Part shown: positions 37,035 to 49,500 of the stretch, piece after piece
Position numbering within the stretch: the first letter of the stretch is position 1
How the letters are laid out: the number at the start of each line of letters is the position of its first letter
DNA from: Nissolia schottii
Lineage: Eukaryota; Streptophyta; Magnoliopsida; Fabales; Fabaceae
Length of the DNA stretch: 64,000 nt
Direction of reading: 5' to 3'
NCBI GenBank assembly: GCA_003254905.1
Contig: QANU01006528.1
Coordinates: 1 to 64,000 of the forward strand
Notes under the pieces: model-generated
Database searches by the model: none
What the model was told of the DNA's origin: nothing
The model's input: only the letters and a program-made list of their open reading frames with translations
Made by a program: the position numbers and the translations under genes

Positions 37035-37971
37035 AAGTTTCATCATTTCTCTATTTTAGTGTGTTGGTTTATATGTGTTAGGATGTTGGTTTATCTGTTT
37101 TACATTGCTAATTTTTTATTTTTTAGTCGTTGGTTTTCTCAAATTAACAATGTTGATTTTTCACTATTAGCATGTTGGTTTATCTATTTTACGATGTTTT
37201 TATTGGTGTCTATTTCTAGAGTTGTTGGTTTGTTATAAGATGTTGGAATGTTGACTTTACGATGTTCGTTTATTTGTTTTGAGGTGTTAGTTTCTATTAT
37301 TTGTTGTTGGTTTCTGTGTAGTTATTGGTTTCGTTGTTATAAGATGTTGGCATTTAGTTTTAAAGATGTTGGTTTCCAATATGATATATTGTTTGTTTAT
37401 TAGATACATGTAGAGACTTATATGTTTATGTACTCAGAGGAGAACCTCTTATAAATATCTTTGTTTTTGCATTTTATTATGTAACGGGTTTACTTATAAG
37501 AAACCAACACGTCGATAAAGAAGAAACCAAAAGGTTACTTAAAGGAAACTAACACATACGAACAATAAACCAAACATTACATGAAAAGAAACCAACAGAC
37601 TGCTACAATAGAAACAAGTGAACATGGATTATGTGAATTGGATTATTCTAAGTCCACATATAGTGATCAAGTATGTGATTTTGGAGGCACTTATCATGGA
37701 TTTTGTAAAATCACATTCGGTAATCAAGTACGTGAATTGATCAAATTTGAGATCCACTTTGTATGCGATTATAAATTGTACAACCCCTGGATGTACTTAT
37801 AGTGGAAAATTGGATCAAAAAAAGAGAATTCATCACATTACTTTAGAAAAATACATCACATACTAGAAAAAATACATTGCTAGTCCTCAACTTTAAAGAG
37901 ACAAAATACAACTAAACTTGTTACATACAAGCTCTAAACTCAAGCTACTTGAGACCTATAACTATAAAAAT

Positions 37972-38459
37972 TTACGTTCTTCCAAGGACATAACCACATG
38001 CAATACAACACATTGCAAAATTAATTAACCCCAACTAAAGAAACATATATACTGTAATTTTCTCACAAGTTGCATTCTTCTCAAGATTTGTGATTCTTCT
38101 ACTCATTTCTTCATCCATTGCATTACCATGTGTAAAATTCACTGCATATTGATCATGTGTAGGATCCATAAGGATCTTAGTTTCTGACTTATCAATCTTG
38201 AAAAAAGTCACATGTTATACTCGTTAGTTTCTTGAATGAGATCAAAAATAACCTATCTGATATAAGCTAATTGAACACGATCTTCAATTAATCACAACAT
38301 TAAAGTTTTAATAACAAAACTTACTATCCAATTTGGGCATCTCCCAAAATTTCTTTCAGCATTTGGCTTCATTGACCCAGATGTCAACACCAATATCTTG
38401 TCACCGCATTTGCACAACCTATGTTGTGTTGAACTAGAAGCGAAACCATGACTTGTCAT
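37972..38459 (-). CDS. GRF-type zinc-finger small protein inside the long-TIR element
   Basis: The first exon (38,459-38,325, starting MTSHGFASSS) has the GRF finger pattern C-x-C-G...N-x-GR-x-F-like...CP: CKCGDKILVLTSGS, then NFGRCPNW. The donor is GTAAGT. A second coding piece (about 38,196-37,972) encodes an acidic, coiled-coil-like stretch (MDEEMSRRITNLEKNA) and a hydrophobic tail (LGLINFAMCCIACGYVL) with one TAG between them. Plant GRF-finger/coiled-coil/TM small proteins have this layout, but their function is not established. The Phe expected after GR in the finger is shifted and the finger looks slightly degenerate. Probably a captured, decaying gene. Confidence 0.5.
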
Positions 38460-39180
38460 ACTGTAACACAAACAACATATCACAACTGAAACAACATATT
38501 AAAAAACTAAATACTAGCATCTTATAAAGAAACCAATATCTGCACAAAAACCATCAACTAATAGCAGAAACTAATACCTTAAAAACAAATAAACCAAAAT
38601 CGTAAAGTCAATATACCAACATCTTATAACAAACCAACAACTTCAGACATACACACTAGTAAAGTTGCATAAGCAAACAAAATCGTAAAAAAGATAAACC
38701 AATACGTTAATAGTGACAAACCAACAATGTTGACTTGAGGAAACCAACGTCTGAAAACTAACAAAATAGCAACGTAAAATGAAGAACCAACATTCTAACA
38801 CATACAAACCAACACACTGAAACAGAGAAACAATGAAATACTACTACTACGACTAATGATACTAATAACAATAATAATAACAACAACATCAACAATAATA
38901 ATTAGAAGAAGAAGGTGTACCTTTTTGTACATGTGATGGAGGAGGAGCTGACAAACGCAATGATGTTGGTATGAAGAACGAAACCCTTCGTTATTGCAAG
39001 AGGAGTCCAAGGGCTTTGAAGGAGATTGAAGCAATGGTTTGTCCTTGCTTCTATCTCGGTGAGTGAGAAAAAGTAAGAGTGAGAATGAGATAAAGAGAAA
39101 GAAAAAGAGTAAGAGTAAGAGTGGATCGAGAGAAGAGAAAATTATTTTTTGATTTTACTCCCACGAAATTATAAAGAATA

Positions 39181-39421
39181 CACTAATTTTATTTTATTTG
39201 TTTGATGTATTTTTGTCCAATACTTTGGTTCATGTATGCGTTTTAGGGGTCCACATGCACCCCTTATTAACGCATAAATTTTGCGTTTTAGCCTTCAATG
39301 CTCACACTTCATGCTCACACGCTCTCTCACTCACTCACTCACTCACTCTCTCTCTCTCACACACTCTCTCTCTCCCTAATCATTGCAAATACATTAGTAA
39401 TGCTACGCTTCGGAGCCTGAG
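39181..39421. promoter_or_regulatory. Putative promoter/5' UTR of the VRN5-like gene with (CT)n tract
   Basis: This 240 bp lies between the long-TIR element and the start codon. A TCACTC/CTCTCT pyrimidine tract at 39,325-39,376 is typical of plant 5' untranslated regions. No firm TATA box was identified. The close element may have replaced or altered upstream regulatory DNA. Confidence 0.4.
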
Positions 39422-42400
39422 ATGAAAAAAAGTGTGCATTGTGGTTTGTGGAGAATCATGAGCGGAGAAGACAAAACTTGCAATTTTACGGGAACCAACC
39501 CGGGCTATTCAGGTTCGCTTGTTTGCTTTATTTTATTTTATTTTATTTTATTTTTATTTCAAGTTTTCTTATTTCTGGGGTTTATGAATTTTTCAAGCAT
39601 CTCAACATTGATCGTTATTTTTTTGGCTTAGCGTTCTCTTTATTCTCCTTTGCTTAGTCGAAGGTGTTGTGCTGTTCACAATGTAGGTTATGTAAATTTC
39701 TCTTTGCTTTCTCTGGGTGTTTTTGGGTTGTCATTATTATTTTGGGACTGCTTTAATGCTTTGTTTAGTTTGGTGATTTTACTCCACCTGTTCCTATCAC
39801 ATAAACATGAAACACCCAACAGAAGATGAAAAAATAAAGTGAAAAACTTGTCATTTAGAAATTTGTAACTTTCCTTTAGCAAAAGTTTATCTTGTTTCCC
39901 TTTACCGGTTTTGGGCTGTGTGGTTTGGTTCATGATGGATAAATCTCTTTGATCGGCTGGGTGATGGTGCAAGCATTGTTATGAAGCTTTGGGCATTATC
40001 AACAGGTGCAGAGATTACTTGAAAGTTTTGGAACTTGTAATTTGAATTGTGAAAATGGTAATGCAGGTGATGTAGGGTTGCCCAGAAAATTTTCAACAAT
40101 TTTTTTTATTAGGTATGGTTATTGTGCTATGGAACAGTGGGTGAGAACCTTTTGTGAAGAAGATGACAAAATCTCACATTAGGTGGCTTGGTCATGTGAG
40201 AAGAACACCTGTAGAAGCCTAAGTAAGAAGAGTACATTAAGACAGAGGATTGTCGAATAGTTATAGGTAAAGAGAGACTAAGAATGTTTGCAAAACCGTT
40301 AAGAAAAATGAAAATTTAAATGTTGCCATTTGGCAAAGAAGCCATGGTTTATGATGGGATATAATGGGTTCCGTTTGATCCTTGTAGCTAATCCTACTTA
40401 GTGGAAAACTGTTTGGTACTTGTTGTTCATGGTTATTGTTTTGTGACTGCTGCTATGCTACTGTGCCTGTATATGAGGATTAGTTTTAACTCTTATGGCA
40501 CCTCCTTCACTTCCAAAGGGAAGAGATTGTAAGTTTGATAACTACTTCTTGTCTCGGTGCTCTGTTCATATTGAGAAAAATTAGGAAATATGGGAGATAA
40601 AAGAAGTGCTTAGCTAGATCTACTCAAATTCGCAATACTGCATTGTGGCTGGGGACTAAAGCGGACGAAATTGTTTGAGGTTAATGGAACTGAGAACCTT
40701 ATGTTTCTTGATATTTAGTTTGACATTTGTGAGGGGATTAAATTTTTAATAGTCTATTGCTATCCTTAAGTTATTTATTCTTGAATTAAGTCTAATACAT
40801 AGTTTGACAGTATTTCTTTTCTGGTGTGCATCTGCAGGCTGCAGCACATACTCATAAATACTTGCAGATTTTGTCGTCTTTATTTTTTATTTTAAATAAA
40901 AGTTGTTCTAAATTAAGGCATCTTGTTTATAGATATTTTTGGCAGATGAGGAATTGAATGTTTGATTTGCTGGAGGACAGCGATTGGCATTGTAAATTTA
41001 TTTTCAGATTTCCATTTAGTCTCATAGAACTTCATGTAGTTGCTAGTGGAAGATAATGAAGTTCAACCTAAGAATGCTGTTCATATTTCAATGCAGGTTT
41101 CCTTCTTGACCCTGCAAAATGTAGTGTGCTGAGTTTGCAAGAGAAACAAAGTCTAGTCCATGAGATTGCTCGACAGTCAAATGATGCCCCAAATATGCTC
41201 CGTTCCCTTACACGCAGGGAACTTCTAGAAATAATCTGTGCTGAATTAGGCAAGGAGAGGAAGTACACAGGATACACCAAGAGTCAAATGATAGAGTATC
41301 TTCTTAAGATAATTTCTAAGAAATCCAAGTTGCACGTCATCCAAAATACTATTGCCAATTCTCCTGCCAAAAGTTGTACTGGTTCTAAAAGGAAAAATGG
41401 ACGACCATCTCAAGACTTAGATCATGTTCCTCCGGAGAATAGTGAAGAGGAAATGGTGAAAATCTTATTGTGTCAGAATGTTGCATGCAAAGCTACGTTG
41501 AATCCAGAAGATTCTTTTTGCAAGAGATGCTCTTGTTGCATTTGTCATTGTTATGATGATAACAAGGATCCTAGTTTGTGGTTGACTTGCAGTTCTGATC
41601 ATCCCAGTGAGGAGTCATGTGGAATGTCATGCCATTTGCAATGTGCTTTGAGTAATCAAATGTCTGGCATTTTGAAGAGCAGTTGTGGTGTAAAGTTGGA
41701 TGGAAGCTTCTCCTGTGTTTCTTGTGGAAAAATTAATGAATTAATGAGGTAAGTAGGTCATATTCTTTCTTTTTACATGTATATACATATACAAGTAAAA
41801 TATGCATGTATACATACACTTGTACTCTCTTACATGTGCAAACTCACAGAAATCCCATTTATTACTTTTCATCTGTTCATATGTTGATGGGGAAACTTAT
41901 GCACTAAAGAAGTGTTATTCTAAGACTAATATTGATTTATGTGCAGTAGTTTGAGGCTCCTTGTGTAAAATTCACTTGGTAAGCAATCCCACATAAATAA
42001 CTGATAGCATATTTGCGCCTGTGTACATGTGTATGTACTATGGACTGAGACCAATCAGTCTGAATGAAATACTTGTGTGTGTGTGCATGTGAACATTCAT
42101 TCGAATGTGTCATGTGCTATCTAGAGTTGGCTGCTAATTAGATAAGAACTTAAGATTGCATGGATTACTTTGAGCATAAACCAAGTTGCTAAACAAATAT
42201 TAACTCATTTAGCTGAAATTATAATATACAGACACATACATGTGTTTCATCTACCACTCCCTCCCGGCTGTAAATAGAAGAGTTTAGAATGGTGTACTCA
42301 TGCAACTCTTCATTTGGAGTGGCATTTGACTATTTGAATGAACATTTGCATTTTACAGGACATGGCGGAAACAATTATTGGTCGCCAAAGAAGCAAGAAG

Positions 42401-44307
42401 AGTGGATATACTCTCTTTGCGAGTAACCTTGGCTCACAGAATTCTTATCAGAACAGAAGTATACAAGGAAGTACAGAAGATTGTAGAAACTGCTCTCAAG
42501 TTACTGGACAATGAAGTGGGACCTCTGGATGATGTACGTGCAAGCATGACACGGGGTATTGTGAGCAGGCTCTCGTGCGGTGCTGAGGTTCAGAAGTTGT
42601 GCTCCAATGCAATTGAATGTTTTGATTCAAAGTTTTCTGACCTCTTCTCTAATTGTGTGGAAAAGAAAGATGTACCAAGTAAGTTTTCTTTTTCTAAAAT
42701 CACCAGCTGATTGAGCTTAAATTTGCTAGGCAGAACCAGAAGTTATCTGATTTTCAATTTAAATTCAAAATGCAAACGGCCTTGATACAATATTATAGCA
42801 AATAGATGTTGGCGTTCTTGAAAATTTGGATCCAGAATTGAATTTATAAGTATTTCATTTGAATTAGAGTACTTAACTCTCACCAAAGGCTTGATAAAGC
42901 TGCAGGAGAAGTGAAATTTGGAGGATGCAGATGAGAACTAAATTATTTTACTTTTCTTCAACTAATTCGTATAGCAGAGATGGAAATTTAAATTGATTAA
43001 ACCTTCCAAGGCCAAGATAGGCATAAATTTATTGAGTAGAATGGGATTGTATTCTTTCTATAGTTTTATGACGTAATGTGTGAACTGTGAAGGCATAGAA
43101 GTAAATTTATCGAACCATAAACTAACTGTTTTGTTTTGATTGATACATGTATCCCTTTCACCTTATTTTTCTGCAGTAAAAAATAAAAATAAAAAAATCA
43201 CAGGATAGAATGAAAATAAGTTTTAGTCTATTATCCCTCCTCTGTAAGCACTTTCCCAACAAACTATTATGAATAGTTTTAGTCCTTAGTTTCATTTTCC
43301 ACACAATCACTTCATCTGCATTTCATGGTGAGCAAATATCATCAGCAGATACCAACACAGATCTTGTTATACTTTCTTGTATTATTAGTTAATTTAGCTT
43401 TCCAACTGACCTACACTGATCAGGCATCTTGTGATTTATTTTGGCAGCGTGCTCTATCCGATTTGAAGAGTGTCTTCCTACCTCAGTGGTCATTGTGGTC
43501 GAATACGAAGATAAACTTTTAAAGAATTTCCTAGGCTGCAGGCTTTGGCACAGAATATCAACAATTGACTACCCTGAGCAACCCACCTTCATTGTTTTGA
43601 GGCCTGAGAAGAGATTCAAGATAGAAAATCTCCATCCTTCAACTGAGTATTTTTGCAAGGCCTCACTATTCAGCAGCATGGGGATTCTGGGTGCTGCTGA
43701 AGGTAAATGGGTTACACCACCTTGTGAGCCTACAAATTCTCTTTCAAATGTTATTAGGCGTTGCAGTGATCATTCATCTGCATGGTCACCTCAAAGATCT
43801 CCAGTTACAAATGTGCACAAATGTGCGCAGAACAGAATTAAGATAACTGCTGAGAAAAATCATCAGGTGGTAGAATCTGCCAACTCTCACATAAAGCTGT
43901 CCTCCGGAGACAGCATCAGGGGAAGCTTTGAAGAGTTCCTTTCCCGGCCTCCACCTGTATTTGGGCCTTTTTCGCATAAAAACTTCGTTGCAGTTTCGCC
44001 GCCGGCACCTTCCCAATCCAATGAGATGAGGCAACTTAGTGCATTGGCTTATAGGAACCGCTTGAAGGAACATGATTACGAGCATTCCGTCAGGGCGGTG
44101 AAATGGTTAGAGCATCTAGGACACATCGACGAAATCTTCAGAATACGATTTCTCACCTGGTTCAGCCTCAAGGCTACACAGCAGGAGAGAAGAGTGGTTA
44201 GTGCTTTTGTTGATGCATTGATGGATGACCCGGCAAGCTTAGCAGACCAGCTTATACACACTTTCTCGGACGAGATATGCTCCGAGCAAAAAACCCTAGT
44301 GGGATGA
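39422..44307 (+). CDS. VIL1: VRN5/VIL1-like PHD-finger Polycomb cofactor (VEL family), four exons
   Basis: Exons 39,422-39,512, 41,097-41,748, 42,359-42,678 and 43,448-44,307 join in frame with GT-AG sites to 640 codons plus TGA. A second in-frame Met lies at 39,458. Residues about 31-110 carry the VEL N-terminal helices ([39 protein letters not shown]). The atypical PHD finger is at about 150-240 ([14 protein letters not shown]...SCHLQCAL...CVSCGK). A helical linker follows, then a fibronectin III domain (about 355-450) and the C-terminal VID oligomerisation domain (about 560-640, [19 protein letters not shown]). In Arabidopsis, VRN5/VIL1 works with VIN3 and PRC2 in nuclear H3K27me3 silencing. 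The sequence resembles VRN5 more than VIL2. Intron 1 (1.58 kb) holds a LINE remnant. The reading frame looks whole. Confidence 0.92.
40150..40450 (+). mobile_element. LINE 3' remnant in intron 1 of the VRN5-like gene
   Basis: A translation around 40,155-40,235 gives [20 protein letters not shown], the typical C-terminal end of plant L1-type LINE polyproteins (RWxGHVxRRP). A decayed GRGRPKKT-like tail follows (AAAGAGAGACTAAGAATGT region). Several stops interrupt it. It lies in the sense direction, between exons 1 and 2. Confidence 0.65.
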
Positions 44308-45055
44308 GATAAGCTCATATGGTGCTTAGATATATATTTAGTCATATATGTACTTTGTGGGAGTTGTAAATGGCAGTCATGGATGAAAGTTTTTCAATGG
44401 GTTGCATTAGTTCATGGTCTTTTGCCAACTTAGTTCCGGTTATGGATTGATCAGTGGACTTATTGTTTGATATATATCCCACTCCAATAGTGCTCCAGCT
44501 CAAGGTCTTGAAAACTTAAAATCAGTTTTTGAACTCAATTGCGATTAAGCTTCAGTTGTATTATATAATATAGAATATATAAATAAGTATTGTTCATAAA
44601 CGCAATATAATTTCCGTGCACATTAAATAAACAGTTGCACAGCCTAATTGCTGAGGTGGCTGATAGCTTGGTACCATGTTACTTCACTTTTAGATAGCGT
44701 TTGATTTTTGTCCAAAGATAAACATTGAGGATATAAACATTTTTGGTGAATAAGACTAGGGCAAAAAAATTTAAAATTGTTCGTGTCTCAAGATTCAGGA
44801 AACATGTATCTATTGTTCTACTGCCTCCATCTTTTCAGTTTCAGAATAGAAACCAAATACTATATTAAGTCACCACTTTGAGCATTTCTTCACCAAACTT
44901 AGAGAACATTTTGTAACCAAAAACAATAGTTAAGGCTCCCGGTTTGAGTTGATCGATCCTTGGCAAGTTTAATGGACCTAGAACCAACAATTGAACTAGC
45001 ACTAGCAGTTTAATTGCCTTGCCATGACTGACCAGTAGTCCAATTTCCAATTCAA
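44308..45055. other. 3' flank of the VRN5-like gene
   Basis: Probable 3' untranslated region up to about 44,600 (several AATATA/ATAAATA signals), then AT-rich intergenic sequence without recognised features. Confidence 0.4.
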
Positions 45056-45275
45056 TCGGTCCAAGCAGCCTGTTCAATCTGATTTTTGTATTTATCAACA
45101 TTTTCAGTTTATTTCAATTTTGTCTTGTAAATCATTTTAACACCAATAGTATTATGCCAAAGATCTGTCAACTCCTCAGTGATGATTTTTTCTATGGCCC
45201 AAATTTCTTTCGCCATGGCCTTTTGCCAGTTTTGTCTTTTAAGAGAAGCATCAAATCAAGGGTCATAAGATCGCA
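45056..45275 (-). mobile_element. Copia reverse-transcriptase remnant
   Basis: On the minus strand the sequence encodes WQKAMAKEIWAIEK, an EL stretch and IGVKMIYKTK...VDKYK. This is the classic start of the copia reverse transcriptase domain (WxxAMxxEIxAIExNxTWEL...IGxKWVYKxK). It is broken and old, and no ends were found. Confidence 0.65.
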
Positions 45276-45831
45276 CAATCTATGAATATAGCAAAATGCT
45301 TATGTAACCTTAAATTGATCCATTCCTATTATCTTATTATCCACACATCCATTTTTGTCTCCATAACGTTATCAATTAAACTCAAAATGTTTAACTCATT
45401 TGATAAAGTTAAACCGGAAGGTGCATTAAGTTGCCTGTTGATATTTGCGAAATTGGTCAAAGAGTTTCAGGTTTCTAAAAATCGAAACACCTGATGACAC
45501 CGCACCAAAATAATAATCTCTTGCAGGTGTGACCAGAAAGAAGAAAATAATCACACCAGAGAATATTTCAAAACCATCCCGTTTTGGTCAACAATTTCTA
45601 AAATAACCACAAACAGGAGAGGGTGAAGGGGGGAGGGGGGGCGCTTGGCATTCACTTATGCAATGACTTCTTATCTAACCTTACATTTTCTTAACTGGTT
45701 GGAGTTGGACATTCTTTCCCTTGGTAACATCATGATGAACCCCTTCATAAAACTTCAAGCAGCCATCATAATACACCATTATTTCCCTTACCAACATCAT
45801 GATGGGCCATTCATGAAACTCCCAGCCACCA
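45276..45831. other. Intergenic/3' UTR region of the SICKLE-like gene
   Basis: The part near 45,700-45,831 is probably the 3' untranslated region of the minus-strand gene. A tandem pair of AACATCATGATG-containing segments (45,725-45,810) is visible. A G-run (GGGGGGAGGGGGGG) lies at about 45,630-45,645. Nothing else is recognised. Confidence 0.35.
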
Positions 45832-47462
45832 TCACACATTTTCTGCAGCGTTAGCAGCTTCATTAGCAGCTTCAGAGAATGCAGCAGCCAAGTACTCAGC
45901 AAGGCTTGGTTCAGGGCCCGGTTTGACTGAAGCAGCAGACGATTCGTCCCCTTTCTTACTTGCTGATTTTGAAGTCCATGATTTTGAACTCTCAGGCTTA
46001 TATAAAGAAGCTTCTGTTGCCTTCCATATTACAGGTATCAAAAGCTTCCATGGATCTTCAACCATGGACCTCTTGTAAAACCGATTAGGACCACGGGCTC
46101 TGTCCTCGTTGGACCAACTTCCATGAGAACTCGGTGGTCCCCGTCCCCTACCCCGTCCTGAAACAGGACTTCTGGTGCTCTGCCAAAAGCCCCTGCCTCT
46201 CCCAGGACTAGGACCGGGACTGTTCCTGTATCCTGGAGAAGGATTTGGACTGTGGCCAGGGCCAGGTCGGTGAATTATGCCCTGTCCAGAGTTATATAAT
46301 GGAGCACGAGACAATTCAAATCTAGGACTTGGATGCGTGCCACCAGCCGGTGGACAGAATGGTAAGTTATAGAGAGGAGGGCCTCTAGGTACATTCCAAA
46401 CCGGGTTTCTATAAGGTGGTGTTGATACTTGAGTGGGATAGGGAGTCATATGAGGATTTGTTGATTCTGTAATTTCAATGAATGAGAATTGTCAGACATG
46501 AAAAGGAAAAGGCAAATCTAGATGGTGATCAGTGTACGTGAGAGAAACTCTAGGCAGATAATAACAAAGAACACAATATTATAACAAAATACAATATCTC
46601 GTAAAGGCAATGCTGCACATGTCAATTCAACAATTGTATAATAAGAAATGACTAGACAAGCGTGTCACAAATTAAAGAGTAAATTAAAGTTTTGGTCCTT
46701 GAAACATTGGGATTGTATCAACTGAATCCTTAGAAAATTATTAAAATTGATGTCCAAGCTTGACTCAACCAAGTCTTTTAGGGTAAATTGAGTCAATCGC
46801 GGGAGGATTGAACTTCCCTCTTGATTGAGTAAAACTTTTTCAGTACTAAAAATGCAAATTGTAGTCAATTGATGTACAGAACCTTCTGAGAAGGTGAGAA
46901 CTAAATCAATATAAACTTAATATTTGAGTTCAAAAAAAGAAAATCACTTTAGTACATACTAAAGGATATCAGAACTCACAGGAAAAATGGTCCTTATTGC
47001 AGTGTGTATTGATGTAAGACGCGTAACATCAACATAAAGTAGGTTTAGTCGCTCAATGTTGCAAGAATCTATCACGGATTGGTTTGGTACTTATAAAGAC
47101 CATCTCAAACTAATGGATCACGTACCAATTTTAAGCAAACAGCTACAGCTAGACATAACAGTACCTGGATGAGGTGATGAAAATCGTGCCACAGGAGGAT
47201 TGACAAAATTTGGAGTGAAATAATCTGGTGCAGTCTGCATACGAGGGTTGTTCCTTTTGTTGGAAGAGAATGCATTCATTGGATCAGTATAAAAGTCAAA
47301 TCTTGAAGCAGCCTGTGAAGGGGTAGTCGAAGGGGTTTCGTTCAGGGGATTTGAGAGAAGACCTGGCATCCCAGAACCTTCGACAACACCAGAATCTTCA
47401 GCTAGATCAGCCTGCTCACGCATTTCTTTGAGTCTTTTCTTTCTTTTCTCTGAATCCTCCAT
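45832..47462 (-). CDS. SIC: SICKLE-like proline-rich protein, two coding exons
   Basis: Coding exons 47,462-47,165 and 46,466-45,832 join in frame (donor GTACTG, acceptor TTACAG) to 310 codons plus stop. The start MEDSEKRKKRLKEMREQA is a short charged helix as in Arabidopsis SICKLE (about 319 aa, from memory). The middle is rich in Pro, Ser and Asn (FVNPPVARFSSPHP). It has a GRGRG/PSPGRGRG (RGG-like) stretch and then a conserved DPWKLLIPVIWKATEA motif and an Ala-rich tail (LAEYLAAAFSEAANEAANAA). SICKLE is a nuclear protein needed for miRNA accumulation and normal splicing. It was older annotated as a hydroxyproline-rich glycoprotein, but no signal peptide is present. The intron (46,467-47,164) contains dispersed-repeat-like sequence. 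Confidence 0.82.
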
Positions 47463-48239
47463 GTAAACCTAAGAATGAAAAGAAGAAATTAAAGCCACAA
47501 ACCACAAAGACAGCCATTACCTATTCAATACACCCATTACCTATTTGAGAAAATGCCAAAGACATCATAGAGAAATAAGAACTCGTTCGTTCCAAAACAC
47601 TAGAAAATAGAAATGAAACCACAAAATGGTGGTATTCCCCCCCCCCCTCTTTTGCAGAAAAACTTGAACCCACAAAGATAGCTACTTTACAATAAGTTAA
47701 GAGCAAGAAAATCTCATAAATGAGGCTTCCAACAAGTAACAAGCATTGAGATAAATCCCCAGACCAGATTCTGATACCTTTGAGTTGAGACTGTCTCGGT
47801 AAAAATTAACAAAAGCAGTCCTTAAAATTCACGAGTGCCGTAGTGCAAGAATGAACCAAACTATAATGACTAAAGCAGAAAACAAAATTGAAGATTAAAT
47901 TTCAGAACCCTAAATACCAAGTACAGAACCCGAAAATAGTTACGAGAGGGAACAGCATGATAATCATACCCAAACTGAAAATTGAAACACACCTGGGCGG
48001 GCTTTCAACAGGTGAAGCAGAAGAAGAAGAAGAAGAAGAAGAAGAAGAAACAAATAATAAGAACTCAACAAACAACAATTTTGTTTCGCCGGGTTGTGGA
48101 GAAACGCAGAAAGAGCATGGCAGAAGGAAGAGTGGGGCGTGAAGGATTTTTCAGTAAAACGGAAATGATTTCAACTTATAACTTTGTAGAAGACTCTTTT
48201 ATCCCGGTTAATTTTAAAATGTTACGAATGATGCTCTAA
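47463..48239 (-). promoter_or_regulatory. 5' region of the SICKLE-like gene with (GAA)n tract
   Basis: Upstream of the minus-strand ATG lies probable 5' UTR, possibly with an intron, since GT-AG-like sites are present. A (GAA)n run at 48,017-48,047 reads as a TTC tract in the sense direction, a common plant 5' UTR feature. The exact transcript start cannot be read. Confidence 0.4.
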
Positions 48240-48419
48240 TTGATTCCTTGAATTTTTCAACTTTTTACATGAGTCCTTTATAAGAAAAAAAAAAATTCTA
48301 ATTCATCATTGAACAAATATTTTATTATAATAAAAATTACTTGAAATTTGACAAATAGTGAGTTAAAACAAAGTCAAAGATGACTAAGCCATCTTTATTT
48401 TATTTTTATCTTATTTTTC

Positions 48420-49500
48420 TTTTTTTTTCCATTAATTTTTGTGGCTAAGAATGGCCAAGGCCACGGCCTTGAGAGCCTATAAATAGCCCTCTCATGCCTT
48501 TCATTTCCTCATTTTTTTTTTTTCATTTGTTAGCTTTTGCTTAAAACACGTTCCGTTCGTGCACTCTGTTGTTACGCTGCTGAAGCCGAAAATTAGCAAG
48601 GACCAGCTATGTACTCGTGGGAACATCTTCTCACCATCCTCGCCATCCACAAAACACTCCTAGGAAGTGGGTAAATTTAGCTTACTCACCTCCTTGGTGA
48701 CTTCTAAATGATTGCTTGTGATTATGTGATTATGTGCTATTATGTGAAACTACCATGTATTATGTGAAACTACCAGCCAATCTAGATCAGTTGTTGCGTG
48801 ATTAAAGAAGTTCTCGTGGGCTGCATGTTCCAACAAACACTTATCCATATTACTTACATGTAATAATAATGCTGATTATGTTTGATGTCGAAATGCATCA
48901 TGAGGACATGGTTGTCATTCAGGTGTTAGGACAACCTTAAATGACTAGAAGTTATCACCTAACTCTATCAAAGATCATAAATGAACCTTAAGAAAAACGT
49001 AAGATCTTAAGAAGGTTCTGGTCATTGAGGGCTGGTGCACCTTGAAGAAAGTATGTAGTTATATAATAGGGAATCCCTCTCTCTTGGCACATCCAACGGA
49101 CAAGCCCCTTGCCAGTCCAACAAGGTAGATTGGTTTTATGATCAAGAAACGCAGACATAGACCTGAATGCAGGCTTCGTCCTGATCCACGGGAAGAAAGT
49201 AAGAAAGTAATGTAAAGTATAAGCTTTTACGTCATGACGTCGAAAAGGAAGGTATGTCCCCAAGTGTGGACACTAAGAAGAAGTTCAAAATAATGAGCCC
49301 ACTCCTGGTGTCACTATAAGGATGGACCCCCTCATCATTCCGCAAGAAGAATGGTCAATTCCCTATCTCCGCTCGATGAAGTATGCTTTCATGCATCCGT
49401 GGTTAGCTACCACTCAGGTAACGACGATTGTTGCTTCGTGATGGCGGTACATCTTGTGGTTCAGATCTGAGTCATCCGTTGTGGATCGAGGTGAAGTGTT
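48420..49500. mobile_element. Probable LTR-type retroelement debris
   Basis: It contains a TATA-like GCCTATAAATAGCCC (about 48,477-48,491) followed by a CCTCATGCC...TTTCATTTCC leader. Its GTGGGTAAATTTAGCTTACTCACCTCCTTGGTG segments resemble parts of the gypsy LTRs at 7655 and 33,733. On the minus strand 91 codons are open at 48,988-49,263 (PFRRHDVKAYTLHYFLTFFP start). I do not recognise this protein; it could be a retroelement relic. Ends not found. Confidence 0.35.

Larger units (their letters stand above)
36845..39180. mobile_element. Long-terminal-inverted-repeat (foldback/MULE-like) element carrying a GRF-finger gene
   Basis: Bases about 36,845-37,400 and 39,005-38,520 are inverted copies. 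Both hold CAGCTCCTCCTCCATCA, GTACAAAAAGGTAC, a TTC/TTA/GTT microsatellite and then a long series of GTTGGTTT-type words. Arms are 500 bp or more with moderate identity, and the right arm may run on to about 39,180. The left arm is cut by the LTR at 36,844, so no target duplication can be read. The centre holds a decayed two-exon gene (37,972-38,459, minus). Long TIRs with captured gene pieces fit a non-autonomous MULE or foldback transposon. Confidence 0.7.

Noticed and set aside
36832-37238. Overlapping hydrophobic frames (poly-Leu, poly-Ile)
   Set aside because: They come from the TTC/GTT/ATT microsatellite in the long-TIR element.
45681-45902. Minus-strand 73-codon frame overlapping the SICKLE-like 3' end
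   Set aside because: It is out of frame with the conserved C-terminus and lies mostly in the 3' UTR.
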